Made by a program: the position numbers and the translations under genes. Shown here piece after piece: positions 1 to 5,945 of a stretch of 6,011 nucleotides of DNA. The stretch's first letter is position 1. Every line of letters begins with the position of its first letter. The notes below the pieces were generated by a model. It made no database searches. It saw only the letters and a list, made by a program, of their open reading frames with translations, and had not been told where the DNA came from. Origin of the DNA: an uncultured Eubacteriales bacterium. GTDB lineage: Bacteria; Bacillota; Clostridia; Christensenellales; Borkfalkiaceae. The DNA is taken from the NCBI GenBank assembly GCA_900556195.1, contig USOJ01000084.1, positions 1 through 6,011 of the forward strand. The letters run 5' to 3'.

Positions 1-353
1 CCCCTGCCTATATACGAATCCGCGCCGTATTTTTGCAGAATATCGCCTAAGACCGACAGGCTTCCGCTGCCCGAAAAGGGCTTCATAAGCACCAACGGAG
101 TAATCTCTTTCGGAACGCCCAAAAATCCGAAAAATGGCGATAAAAAATTTATAAGTTTGTCCGACAGTCCGCTCGCCTTGAATAATTCCGTCATTAAAAC
201 GACGGTCGCGACGTAGGGGAATATTCCGTATACCGTTTTAAGCGCAGTCGCCGCGCCGACGCAAAATTCGTCGTAAACTTTTACTTTTTTGATCGCCGCG
301 TATACGAATAACGCTATAAAAATAATCGGAATGACGAGAGCGGCGTACTTCAT
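1..353 (-). CDS. spmB: Spore maturation protein B, N-terminal part (runs off the left edge)
   Basis: My reverse-strand translation from the ATG at 353-351 gives 117 codons with no stop, starting MKYAALVIPIIFIALF and leaving the window at position 1. It resembles SpmB, a small membrane protein with a nucleoside-recognition (Gate) domain that works with SpmA in spore-core dehydration and maturation in Bacillus. Visible landmarks are an N-terminal membrane segment (about residues 4-19), a KKVKVYDEF stretch, a second hydrophobic segment (about 37-51), and the family-like KPFSGSGSL block (about 90-98) followed by ADSYIGR. B. subtilis SpmB is about 178 aa, so roughly the last third is outside the window. 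The start is well supported: AAGGAG (minus strand, 368-363) lies 9 nt upstream inside the end of spmA, and the start overlaps the spmA stop as ATGA. The exact transported or recognised substrate is not known. Confidence 0.9.
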   Translation of the reverse strand, partial: MKYAALVIPIIFIALFVYAAIKKVKVYDEFCVGAATALKTVYGIFPYVATVVLMTELFKASGLSDKLINFLSPFFGFLGVPKEITPLVLMKPFSGSGSLSVLGDILQKYGADSYIGR

Positions 354-907
354 TTCTTTTTTCTCCTTATCGTAGTCGATTTCATAACGGCAATCCCGAA
401 AATCGAAGAAAGGGCGGTCGAAAGTATAGTCGGCAATAAAATGCTCGCGGGGGCTTCGCTTCCGAGCGACTGCCGAAGCGAAAGCACGGTAGACGGCAAT
501 AACTGTACGCTCGTCGCCGCAACGATAAACAGCGTAGCAGCGCCGTCGTAGTTGCCTTTCGCGTTCATAAGTTCGGTTGCTTTTATCGCGGGCGGAGTCG
601 CTATTCCGCCCATTCCGAGCATGTTCGCGCTCATATTTACGGCTATTAAGTTTTCGGTTTCTTCGTCGGTTTTGCCGAACAAAAACCGAATCGCAGGGCG
701 CAGAAGTTTTGCGATTTTAGCGCATATTCCCGATTTTTCGGCGACTTGCAACGCGCCCGACCATACTATAAAAATCGCAACGAGCGACAGCGACAAGGTA
801 ACCGCTTTATTCGCCCCGACCGTCAGCGACGATAACACCGCGTTCGGGTCGTTTATCGCCAATACTGCGCAAGAAAGTATAAAAACCGCCAGAAAAATCA
901 GATTCAT
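350..907 (-). CDS. spmA: Spore maturation protein A
   Basis: This 185-aa integral membrane protein matches SpmA in length (B. subtilis SpmA is about 190-200 aa) and in pattern. SpmA acts with SpmB during spore maturation; mutants of the pair in Bacillus make poorly dehydrated, heat-sensitive spores. Seen here are an N-terminal membrane segment (2-18), a second hydrophobic stretch (34-56) with the VWSGALQVAEKSG block, the conserved Gate-domain core NMSANMLGMGGIATPPAIKA (91-110), further hydrophobic segments (about 124-145 and 155-176), and a basic RRKKK tail. The core reads GMGGIATPP, where I recall GLGNAATP in Bacillus, so it is somewhat diverged. The ATG at 907-905 aligns with the known N-terminus, and an in-frame stop (TAA) lies four codons upstream, so no longer form is possible. 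There is no recognisable Shine-Dalgarno site before it, and a hairpin ends 3 nt upstream. It is transcribed divergently from metG and is coupled to spmB by ATGA. Confidence 0.93.
   Translation of the reverse strand: MNLIFLAVFILSCAVLAINDPNAVLSSLTVGANKAVTLSLSLVAIFIVWSGALQVAEKSGICAKIAKLLRPAIRFLFGKTDEETENLIAVNMSANMLGMGGIATPPAIKATELMNAKGNYDGAATLFIVAATSVQLLPSTVLSLRQSLGSEAPASILLPTILSTALSSIFGIAVMKSTTIRRKKK
363..368 (-). promoter_or_regulatory. Shine-Dalgarno site of spmB, inside spmA
   Basis: The minus strand reads AAGGAG at 368-363, 9 nt before the spmB ATG. The same bases encode part of the basic C-terminal tail of SpmA. It decides the spmB start and shows that spmB can recruit ribosomes directly as well as by ATGA coupling. 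Confidence 0.75.
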
Positions 908-924
908 AGTAGAACTTTATTCAT
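904..924 (-). other. Six-codon reading frame overlapping the spmA start
   Basis: On the minus strand an ATG at 924-922 opens a frame encoding MNKVLL. Its TGA (906-904) overlaps the spmA ATG (907-905) as ATGA. The start lies in the loop of the hairpin at 911-932. Neither this frame nor spmA has a good Shine-Dalgarno sequence; upstream is only an A-rich AAAAAAAGAAC. It could be a leader peptide coupling translation into spmA, or chance. No functional evidence is visible beyond the geometry. Confidence 0.25.
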
Positions 925-938
925 AAAGTTCTTTTTTT
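911..938 (+). terminator. Perfect 9-bp hairpin with T-run in the spmA-metG spacer
   Basis: AGAACTTTA (911-919) and TAAAGTTCT (924-932) are perfect reverse complements around a 4-nt loop, and T932-T938 follows directly. On the plus strand this has the form of a short, A/T-rich intrinsic terminator. No plus-strand gene precedes it, so it could only stop transcripts antisense to spmAB. On the minus strand the same hairpin lies 3 nt before the spmA start codon and could restrict ribosome access instead. The structure is certain; its role is not. Confidence 0.45.
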
Positions 939-952
939 ATGCGGCTTTACGT

Positions 953-981
953 TTTACTTTTCTCGCGGAATATAGTATACT
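953..981 (+). promoter_or_regulatory. Candidate sigma-A promoter of the metG operon
   Basis: TTTACT (953-958), 17 bp, then TATACT (976-981) resembles the vegetative TTGACA/TATAAT consensus (4 of 6 and 5 of 6 matches). A start near 988 would give a leader of about 50 nt. That is too short for a T-box or SAM riboswitch, the regulators often found before amino-acid genes in Firmicutes. The spacing is ideal; the actual start site is not shown by sequence alone. Confidence 0.55.
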
Positions 982-1002
982 AAACTCGTATTATTATGTT
1001 TG
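974..1002 (-). promoter_or_regulatory. Possible divergent promoter towards spmA sharing the -10 palindrome
   Basis: AGTATACT (974-981) is its own reverse complement, so the minus strand also carries a TATACT -10 (979-974). A weak CAAACA (1002-997) stands 17 bp upstream of it. spmAB is expected to be expressed during sporulation (the dacB-spmAB operon of B. subtilis uses sigma-E). I could not find a convincing sigma-E site on the minus strand here. The call is therefore tentative, and the minus-strand match may be a by-product of the palindrome. Confidence 0.25.
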
Positions 1003-1029
1003 CCCGTAAATTCGAAAAAGCGCGGGCGC

Positions 1030-1035
1030 GGAGAG
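1030..1035 (+). promoter_or_regulatory. Shine-Dalgarno site of metG
   Basis: GGAGAG with its GGAG core 6 nt before the ATG at 1040 supports this start. The first residues (KFYVTTAIAY) are also where methionyl-tRNA synthetases begin. Confidence 0.75.
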
Positions 1036-1039
1036 TTTT

Positions 1040-2968
1040 ATGCAGGATAAATTTTACGTTACGACGGCAATCGCTTATACTTCGTCCAAGCCGCATATCG
1101 GCAACACCTACGAAGCGATTATGACCGACGCTCTCGCAAGATTCAAACGCCGTCAGGGTTACGACGTGTTTTTTCAGACGGGAACGGACGAACACGGTCA
1201 GAAGATAGAAGACAAGGCTCGCCTTGCGGGTAAAACCCCCGGACAATTCGTAGACGAGGTTGCGGGGGAGATTAAGGACGTACTCGACCTTATGAATATT
1301 TCTTACGATAAATTTATCCGTACTACCGACGATTATCACGAAAAACAAATTCAGAAGATATTCAGAAAGTTTTATAATCAGGGCGATATATATAAAGGCG
1401 CTTACGAAGGGTGGTATTGTAAGCCTTGCGAGTCGTTCTGGACGGAAAGTCAATTGAAAGACGGCAAATGCCCCGACTGCGGAAGACCCGTCGAAAAGGC
1501 TCACGAAGAAGCGTATTTCTTCAGAATGAGTAAGTACGCTCCCAAACTTATCGACTATATAAATTCGCACCCGGATTTCATCGCTCCCGTTTCGAGAAAG
1601 AACGAGATGATGAATAATTTTCTTCTTCCCGGGTTACAGGATTTATGCGTGTCGCGTACGTCGTTCAGATGGGGCGTCCCGGTCGATTTCGACGATAAAC
1701 ACGTCGTTTACGTCTGGCTCGACGCTCTGGCGAATTATATAACGGGTATCGGCTACGACGCCGACGGCAACAGCAGCGAAACTTTCAAAAAATACTGGCC
1801 TGCCGATTTGCACGTGGTGGGCAAGGACATTATCCGCTTCCACGTCATATACTGGCCGATTTTCCTTATGGCTCTGGGGCTTCCGTTGCCCGAGAGAATT
1901 TACGGGCATCCGTGGCTTTTGCAGGACGGCGACAAGATGTCGAAGTCGAAAGGCAACGTGCTTTACGCCGACGATCTGGCAAGCGTTTTCGGGGTTGATT
2001 CCGTAAGGTACTACGTCTGCGCTTCCGTTCCGTTCGATAACGACGGGCTTATTTCCTGGACGATGATGAACGACAGATTAAACGCCGAACTTGCCAACGT
2101 TTACGGCAATCTCGTAAAGCGTACCGTCGCCATGAGCAATAAATACTTCGGCGGGGTAGTCGAAAGAAGCGGCGTAAAAGAAGCGGTAGACGACGAACTT
2201 ATTTCGGCGGCGACTTCGGCGTACGAAAAAGTCGCGAAGTTAATGGACGAACAAAAACTCGCCGACGCGACGGAAGAAATTTTAACGCTTCTGCGCCGAG
2301 CGAATAAGTATATCGACGAAACCGCTCCGTGGGTACTCGCGAAGAGCGACGAAACGAAACCGCGCCTTAAAGAAGTGCTTTACAATCTTACCGAAACGAT
2401 CGTCATCGCCACTTCGCTTATAGAACCCGTAATGCCCGAAAGCGCGGATAAGATACTTAAACAACTCAACGCGCCTTTCCGCGACTATAAAGATATGGGC
2501 AGATTCGGACTTTACGCCGACGGAACGAAGGTATGCGAAAACCCCGAAATTCTGTTCGCGAGAAGAGAAACCGAAGACGTTTTGAAGGCGGCGGAAGAGA
2601 TAAAACGAAAATATCTGCCGAAAGAGCCGGCAGCGGAAGAAAAACCCGAAATTACTATCGACGATTTTGCCAAAATATCGCTTAAAACCGCGCTCGTTAC
2701 GGCTTGCGAAAAGATCGAAAAGTCAAAAAAACTTTTGAAACTCACTCTTAAAGTCGGCAACGAAGTAAGAACCGTCGCAAGCGGTATAGCCGAATATTAT
2801 AAACCCGAAGAACTTGTCGGGAAAACGGTAGTTCTTGTCGCCAACCTTAAACCCGCAAAACTCTGCGGAGTAGAAAGCAAAGGTATGGTGCTTTGCGCCG
2901 AAGCGGACGGCAAAGTTAAAATCGTTTCGCCCGAAGAGGGTATTCCCGACGGGGCGACCGTAAGATGA
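1040..2968 (+). CDS. metG: Methionyl-tRNA synthetase
   Basis: The 642-aa enzyme attaches methionine to tRNA-Met (elongator and initiator) using ATP in the cytoplasm. It is a class I synthetase of the long form with a C-terminal tRNA-binding domain. The HIGH-type signature is PHIGN with H19. A zinc knuckle of two CxxC pairs (C127/C130 and C144/C147) sits in the connective insert. The KMSKS loop is intact at 299-303. The anticodon-binding helical domain follows (about 340-510), then a charged linker rich in E, K and P (about 515-545), and an EMAPII-like OB-fold domain from about 545 to the end, with VANLKPAKLCGVESKGM as its landmark. Domain order and length are as in Bacillus and clostridial MetRS, with no damage. 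It is the first gene of the plus-strand operon, and its TGA overlaps the tatD start as ATGA. Confidence 0.98.
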   Translation: MQDKFYVTTAIAYTSSKPHIGNTYEAIMTDALARFKRRQGYDVFFQTGTDEHGQKIEDKARLAGKTPGQFVDEVAGEIKDVLDLMNISYDKFIRTTDDYHEKQIQKIFRKFYNQGDIYKGAYEGWYCKPCESFWTESQLKDGKCPDCGRPVEKAHEEAYFFRMSKYAPKLIDYINSHPDFIAPVSRKNEMMNNFLLPGLQDLCVSRTSFRWGVPVDFDDKHVVYVWLDALANYITGIGYDADGNSSETFKKYWPADLHVVGKDIIRFHVIYWPIFLMALGLPLPERIYGHPWLLQDGDKMSKSKGNVLYADDLASVFGVDSVRYYVCASVPFDNDGLISWTMMNDRLNAELANVYGNLVKRTVAMSNKYFGGVVERSGVKEAVDDELISAATSAYEKVAKLMDEQKLADATEEILTLLRRANKYIDETAPWVLAKSDETKPRLKEVLYNLTETIVIATSLIEPVMPESADKILKQLNAPFRDYKDMGRFGLYADGTKVCENPEILFARRETEDVLKAAEEIKRKYLPKEPAAEEKPEITIDDFAKISLKTALVTACEKIEKSKKLLKLTLKVGNEVRTVASGIAEYYKPEELVGKTVVLVANLKPAKLCGVESKGMVLCAEADGKVKIVSPEEGIPDGATVR

Positions 2969-3732
2969 TTTTAGTCGACGTACATTCGCACCTTTGCGAT
3001 AATAAATACGACGGAATCGAAGACGAAATCGTAGAAAGTTTTCTCGCAAACGGCGGAGAACTCATGATAAACAGCGGTTTCGATATCCCGTCGTCCGTAA
3101 AATCGGCGGAGCAAGCCGAAAAGTACGATTGCGTTTATTTTTCGGCGGGCGTTCACCCGGACGAAGCGAAAACTTTCGATAAAGACGCCGAAAAAACTTT
3201 TATAGAATTGGCGAAACGCGATAAATGCGTGGCGATAGGCGAAACCGGGTACGATTTTTATTGGAATAAATCCACCGAAGAAGAGCAGACGAGGGCGTTC
3301 GAAAGGCAAGTCGAGATTGCGGACGATCTCGGTAAACCTTTCGTCGTACATTCCCGCGAAGCGCATCGGAAAACCGTAGATTTTCTTAAAAGACATAAAT
3401 CGGTTATAAAACGCGGCTTTTTGCTTCACTGCTACGCGGGCAGCGCGGAAAGCGTGAAAGAAATAGCGGATTTGGGCGGGTATTTTTCGTTTGGCGGCGT
3501 GATCACTTTCAGAAACGCAAAAAAAGAAGAGGTTATCAACGCCGTTCCGACGGACAGAATTTTAACCGAAACCGACTGCCCCTATCTCACGCCAGAACCC
3601 TTCCGCGGAACGACGAACAAGCCCGAAAACGTGAAATACGTTCTTAAAAAAATAGCCGCCGTGAAAGGCGAAGACGAAGAATTTACCGCAAAGTATATAC
3701 GCGAAAACGCGAAGAGATTATTCGGAGTTTGA
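2965..3732 (+). CDS. tatD: TatD-family metal-dependent deoxyribonuclease
   Basis: The 255-aa product has the usual length of TatD hydrolases: cytoplasmic TIM-barrel enzymes of the amidohydrolase superfamily with 3'-5' exonuclease or DNase activity in studied members, linked to DNA repair and DNA fragmentation. All expected metal ligands are present: the HxH pair H7/H9 (DVHSH), E93 (GETGYDFYW), H129 (VVHSREA), H155 (LLHCYAG) and D204 (ETDCPYL). Minor variants are T after the E93 glutamate motif, where I is commoner, and C in ETDCPYL, where A or S is commoner; neither removes a ligand. It starts inside the metG stop (ATGA) and has no clear Shine-Dalgarno site of its own, so translational coupling to metG is likely. 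In B. subtilis the orthologue (yabD) also follows metS. The physiological substrate in this organism cannot be told from sequence. Confidence 0.95.
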   Translation: MILVDVHSHLCDNKYDGIEDEIVESFLANGGELMINSGFDIPSSVKSAEQAEKYDCVYFSAGVHPDEAKTFDKDAEKTFIELAKRDKCVAIGETGYDFYWNKSTEEEQTRAFERQVEIADDLGKPFVVHSREAHRKTVDFLKRHKSVIKRGFLLHCYAGSAESVKEIADLGGYFSFGGVITFRNAKKEEVINAVPTDRILTETDCPYLTPEPFRGTTNKPENVKYVLKKIAAVKGEDEEFTAKYIRENAKRLFGV

Positions 3733-3735
3733 CTT

Positions 3736-4323
3736 ATGGACGTTTATTGTTACGAATTAGACGGAAATCTTTATATCAATCTTACAAATCGGTGCAGTAA
3801 CGACTGCCGCTTTTGCGTGCGCGCGGTCAACCCGAATTATTACGGCAACGACCTTTGGCTTTCAAAAGAACCGACCGCCGAAGAAGTTATAGCGTCGCTT
3901 CCCGACAAAAACTATAACGAAGTCGTATTTTGCGGTTACGGCGAGCCGACTTTCAGAATAAAAGAACTCGTAGAAATCGGCAAAGAACTAAAAAAACGCG
4001 GTTATATCGTCAGACTCAACACCAACGGGCAGGGCAACCTGATAAACGGCAGAAATATCGTCGACGAACTCGCCGAGGGCGTAGATAAGGTAAACGTAAG
4101 CCTTAATGCGGGCAGTAAAGAAGAATATTACGACGTGTGCCGCCCCGTTTTCGGCGAAGACGCTTTCGCGGCTTTGATAGATTTTGCAAAAGAGTGCAGA
4201 AAAAAGGGCTTGTCGACCAATTTTTCAATAGTGGACTGTATAGGCGAAGAGAATATCGCGCTTTGCAAAAAGATAGCCGAAGAAACGGGCGTTCCGCTTA
4301 AAATCAGAGAATTTATAAAGTAA
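3736..4323 (+). CDS. TatD-linked radical SAM protein of unknown function
   Basis: This 195-aa protein carries the radical SAM cluster motif CxxxCxxC (C20, C24, C27), which binds a 4Fe-4S cluster that cleaves S-adenosylmethionine to a radical. Further landmarks are a GYGEPT block (67-72; GGE-like, SAM binding) and NTNGQGN (95-101). Its length and place directly after tatD fit the family I know as TatD-linked radical SAM protein (TIGR04038), whose substrate is not established. There is no C-terminal SPASM or other extra cluster domain; further cysteines (C5, C66, C135, C164, C168, C177 by approximate count) are scattered. It is short for a radical SAM enzyme, which suggests a minimal partial barrel. 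The start at 3736 has GGAG (3724-3727) 8 nt upstream, inside the end of tatD, and lies 3 nt after its stop. The stop overlaps the rsmA start as TAATG. A role in nucleic-acid or tRNA/rRNA modification would fit the neighbours but is only inference. Confidence 0.88.
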   Translation: MDVYCYELDGNLYINLTNRCSNDCRFCVRAVNPNYYGNDLWLSKEPTAEEVIASLPDKNYNEVVFCGYGEPTFRIKELVEIGKELKKRGYIVRLNTNGQGNLINGRNIVDELAEGVDKVNVSLNAGSKEEYYDVCRPVFGEDAFAALIDFAKECRKKGLSTNFSIVDCIGEENIALCKKIAEETGVPLKIREFIK

Positions 4324-5153
4324 TGCAAGTCAGAGAAGTATTGAGAAAAAACGGTTTTCGTTTCGAAAAAAGATACGGTCAGAACTTTCTTACCGACGAA
4401 AATCTGCTTTCCGCGCTCGTCGATAAAACGGGCGTCGGCGAAAACGATACCGTCGTCGAAATAGGAGTCGGCGCGGGTACTTTAACTTCCGCTCTTTCAA
4501 AAAAGGTAAAGAGAGTAATCGGGTTTGAAATCGACAAAAAATTGCAGCCCGTTTTAGCCGAAACGTTAAAGGATGCGAAAAACGTAGAAATCGTCTATAA
4601 AGACGTAATGAAAATACCTACCGCCGAGATAGAGAATATCGCAGGCGGCAGATTTTCTATCGTGGCTAATCTGCCTTATTATATAACCACGCCTATTTTA
4701 ATGAAGTTTTTAGAAGAGAGCGATAAGGTCGATCTTATTGCCGTAACCGTGCAGGAAGAAGTCGCCGACCGCATGTGCGCCAAGCCGTCTACCGCCGATT
4801 ACGGAGCGTTGACTTTGGCGATAGACGTTATCGGCAACGCCGAAAAAGTAATGCGTATTCCGCGCGATATGTTTTATCCCGCGCCGAACGTCGATTCGGC
4901 GGTGGCGGTTATAAAAATCGATCGGAATAAATTTGCGGGCGTAAATGCGAAGGCTTTCCGCAGCGTCGTAAGAAGCGCGTTTTCGTCGCGCAGAAAAACG
5001 CTCGTAAATAACTTAATGCAGAGTTTCGGTTTAAGCCGCGAAAAAGCCGAAGAAGCGGTTATCGCGGTAAAGGGCGATAAAACCGCCCGCGGCGAAACCC
5101 TGTCGACCGCCGAATTCGTCGCGCTTTCCCGAGTATTGTCATCGCAAGCGTAG
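4323..5153 (+). CDS. rsmA: 16S rRNA (adenine(1518)-N6/adenine(1519)-N6)-dimethyltransferase
   Basis: RsmA (KsgA) uses SAM to dimethylate two adjacent adenines in the helix 45 loop of 16S rRNA, a late step and checkpoint in 30S subunit assembly; loss gives kasugamycin resistance in bacteria studied. The 276-aa length is normal. Seen in order are the N-terminal GQNFL (19-23), SAM-binding motif I VEIGVGAGTLT (from about 45), the acidic FEID end of motif II, catalytic motif IV NLPYY (116-120), and the conserved FSSRRKTLVNNL block near residue 218 before the helical C-terminal domain. The start codon shares its A with the stop of the radical SAM gene (TAATG), and no strong Shine-Dalgarno sequence precedes it, so coupling is likely. 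It is the last gene of the operon. In Bacillus ksgA also lies downstream of the metS and tatD orthologues. Confidence 0.97.
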   Translation: MQVREVLRKNGFRFEKRYGQNFLTDENLLSALVDKTGVGENDTVVEIGVGAGTLTSALSKKVKRVIGFEIDKKLQPVLAETLKDAKNVEIVYKDVMKIPTAEIENIAGGRFSIVANLPYYITTPILMKFLEESDKVDLIAVTVQEEVADRMCAKPSTADYGALTLAIDVIGNAEKVMRIPRDMFYPAPNVDSAVAVIKIDRNKFAGVNAKAFRSVVRSAFSSRRKTLVNNLMQSFGLSREKAEEAVIAVKGDKTARGETLSTAEFVALSRVLSSQA

Positions 5154-5180
5154 AGTGGCAATCCCGAAGATCGGAGTACG

Positions 5181-5212
5181 CGCGGTTATTCCCCAAAGGG
5201 TGGTTTTCCGCG
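5181..5212 (+). terminator. Imperfect hairpin after rsmA, possible weak terminator
   Basis: CGCGG (5181-5185) pairs with CCGCG (5208-5212). Inside, ATT-CCC pairs with GGG-T-GGT through G-U pairs and a bulge around a short CAAA loop. There is no T-run directly after it, only GATTATATCTTATACTT. It may slow or end metG-operon transcription, or simply be a structured 3' end; read-through into the next gene is possible. Confidence 0.3.
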
Positions 5213-5241
5213 GATTATATCTTATACTTAAAAAATATCAC

Positions 5242-5268
5242 ATTATAGCGTAAAAACGGCATATATTA
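5242..5268 (+). promoter_or_regulatory. Candidate sigma-K-type (mother-cell) promoter
   Basis: CATATATTA (5260-5268) fits the sigma-K -10 pattern CATAnnnTA exactly, and an AC (5242-5243, within CACA) stands 16 bp upstream, as expected for the -35. The -10 also resembles the sigma-E form CATACAMT at 6 of 8 positions, but no sigma-E -35 sits at the right spacing. A vegetative reading (TATATT at 5262-5267) lacks a good TTGACA partner. The region is A/T-rich, so chance matches are possible. Confidence 0.4.
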
Positions 5269-5283
5269 TATCGAGAGCGTTTC

Positions 5284-5290
5284 AAGGAGG
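5284..5290 (+). promoter_or_regulatory. Near-perfect Shine-Dalgarno site AAGGAGG
   Basis: AAGGAGG lies 6 nt before the ATG at 5297. It is the strongest ribosome binding site in the window. It fixes the start of the 211-aa gene and suggests that the protein is made in quantity when transcribed. Confidence 0.88.
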
Positions 5291-5296
5291 TCATAT

Positions 5297-5932
5297 ATGT
5301 CGTTCTTTACCACCAACGCCACGGACAGAGGTCCCGGCAGAATAACCGGTAATCCTATGAACGGGCTTTGCGAAAGAGTCGTTATTCAGGCGCAAAAAGT
5401 ATTCGACGCGTGCATAAGACAAACGCAGGAAGAAGGTATAACGCTGGCTTTGACGGGTTTCAATCCCGAAAACCCCGTGTACCCGCTGACGTTTTTAAGC
5501 GCGCGCAGCACCACCAATCAGGGTACGGTTACCAATATAAAGATAGATCGTTTGCCGGATCGGCAGAGATTTGCCAGAGTTCAGGCCACCGTTACCGTTC
5601 CTATGGAAGTCGTTTACACCGACGCGAACGGAGTACAGGGCACGGCGCAGTCGAGCGTTGCTATCGATCAGGATATAATAATGTACATACCCGAACCGTC
5701 GATAATCCCGTTTACGGTCGACGCGGTAGTTTCTATCGTCGCGCCCGAGGGGATTTACACCGACACGGCTACGTTCACCGTTTCGTGTTGCGTAACCATT
5801 ATAATGAAGGTCGTCATGACGGTTGAAATTTTGTTGCCGTCTTACGGCTACGCTACCATTCCTCAGTGTCAGGAATACACGCAGGAAGTTTGTTCGGGAT
5901 TTTTCGATTTACCCGTCTATCCGGGCGGTTAA
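5297..5932 (+). CDS. Uncharacterised beta-rich protein, possibly spore-associated
   Basis: I do not recognise this 211-aa protein by name. It begins MSFFTTNATDRGPGRI, with no signal peptide, and continues into CERVVIQAQKVFDACIRQ (25-42), which looks helical. The rest alternates short hydrophobic and T/V/I-rich stretches typical of beta-strands (RVQATVTVPMEVVYTDANG, then SSVAIDQDIIMYIPEPS), then SCCVTIIMKVV (from 163) and a conserved-looking end with LLPSYGY, PQCQEYTQEVC and a short P/G-rich tail. Six cysteines (25, 39, 164, 165, 191, 199) could bind metal or cross-link. The strand pattern loosely recalls the SPOCS/DUF3794 domains of clostridial spore proteins such as SipL, but that is a weak impression. 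It stands alone with its own candidate sigma-K promoter, strong Shine-Dalgarno site and terminator. The protein is real beyond reasonable doubt; a spore-coat or mother-cell role is inference. Confidence 0.85.
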   Translation: MSFFTTNATDRGPGRITGNPMNGLCERVVIQAQKVFDACIRQTQEEGITLALTGFNPENPVYPLTFLSARSTTNQGTVTNIKIDRLPDRQRFARVQATVTVPMEVVYTDANGVQGTAQSSVAIDQDIIMYIPEPSIIPFTVDAVVSIVAPEGIYTDTATFTVSCCVTIIMKVVMTVEILLPSYGYATIPQCQEYTQEVCSGFFDLPVYPGG

Positions 5933-5945
5933 ACCCGTTTTTTAC

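Noticed and set aside
552..926. Plus-strand open frame of 124 codons across spmA
   Set aside because: It lies wholly opposite the clear SpmA coding sequence, its translation resembles no family, and it has no Shine-Dalgarno site. It is an antisense shadow.
1001..1028. Small hairpin in the metG leader (GCCCG with CGGGC)
   Set aside because: It has only five Watson-Crick pairs plus one wobble around a 16-nt loop in G/C-rich sequence, and is easily a chance match.
908..1039. Sigma-E or sigma-G promoter for spmA
   Set aside because: CATAAAAA-like and TATACTA-like -10 matches exist on the minus strand, but none has a good -35 at the correct spacing, so no sporulation promoter is called there.
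980..1570. Minus-strand open frame of 196 codons opposite metG
   Set aside because: It covers the catalytic N-terminal part of an intact metG and the metG promoter. The translation shows no recognisable motif. Long antisense frames recur over several genes here, which points to codon bias and not to genes.
2723..3429. Minus-strand open frames opposite the metG end and tatD start
   Set aside because: They are rich in F, R and Y in the pattern expected when the reverse strand of E/K/A-rich genes is translated. No motifs or ribosome sites were seen.
5368..5826. Second plus-strand frame of 152 codons inside the 211-aa gene
   Set aside because: It is out of frame with a gene that has a strong ribosome site and a coherent sequence. 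Its translation is low-complexity (R, G, S, Y, H) and it lacks a Shine-Dalgarno site.
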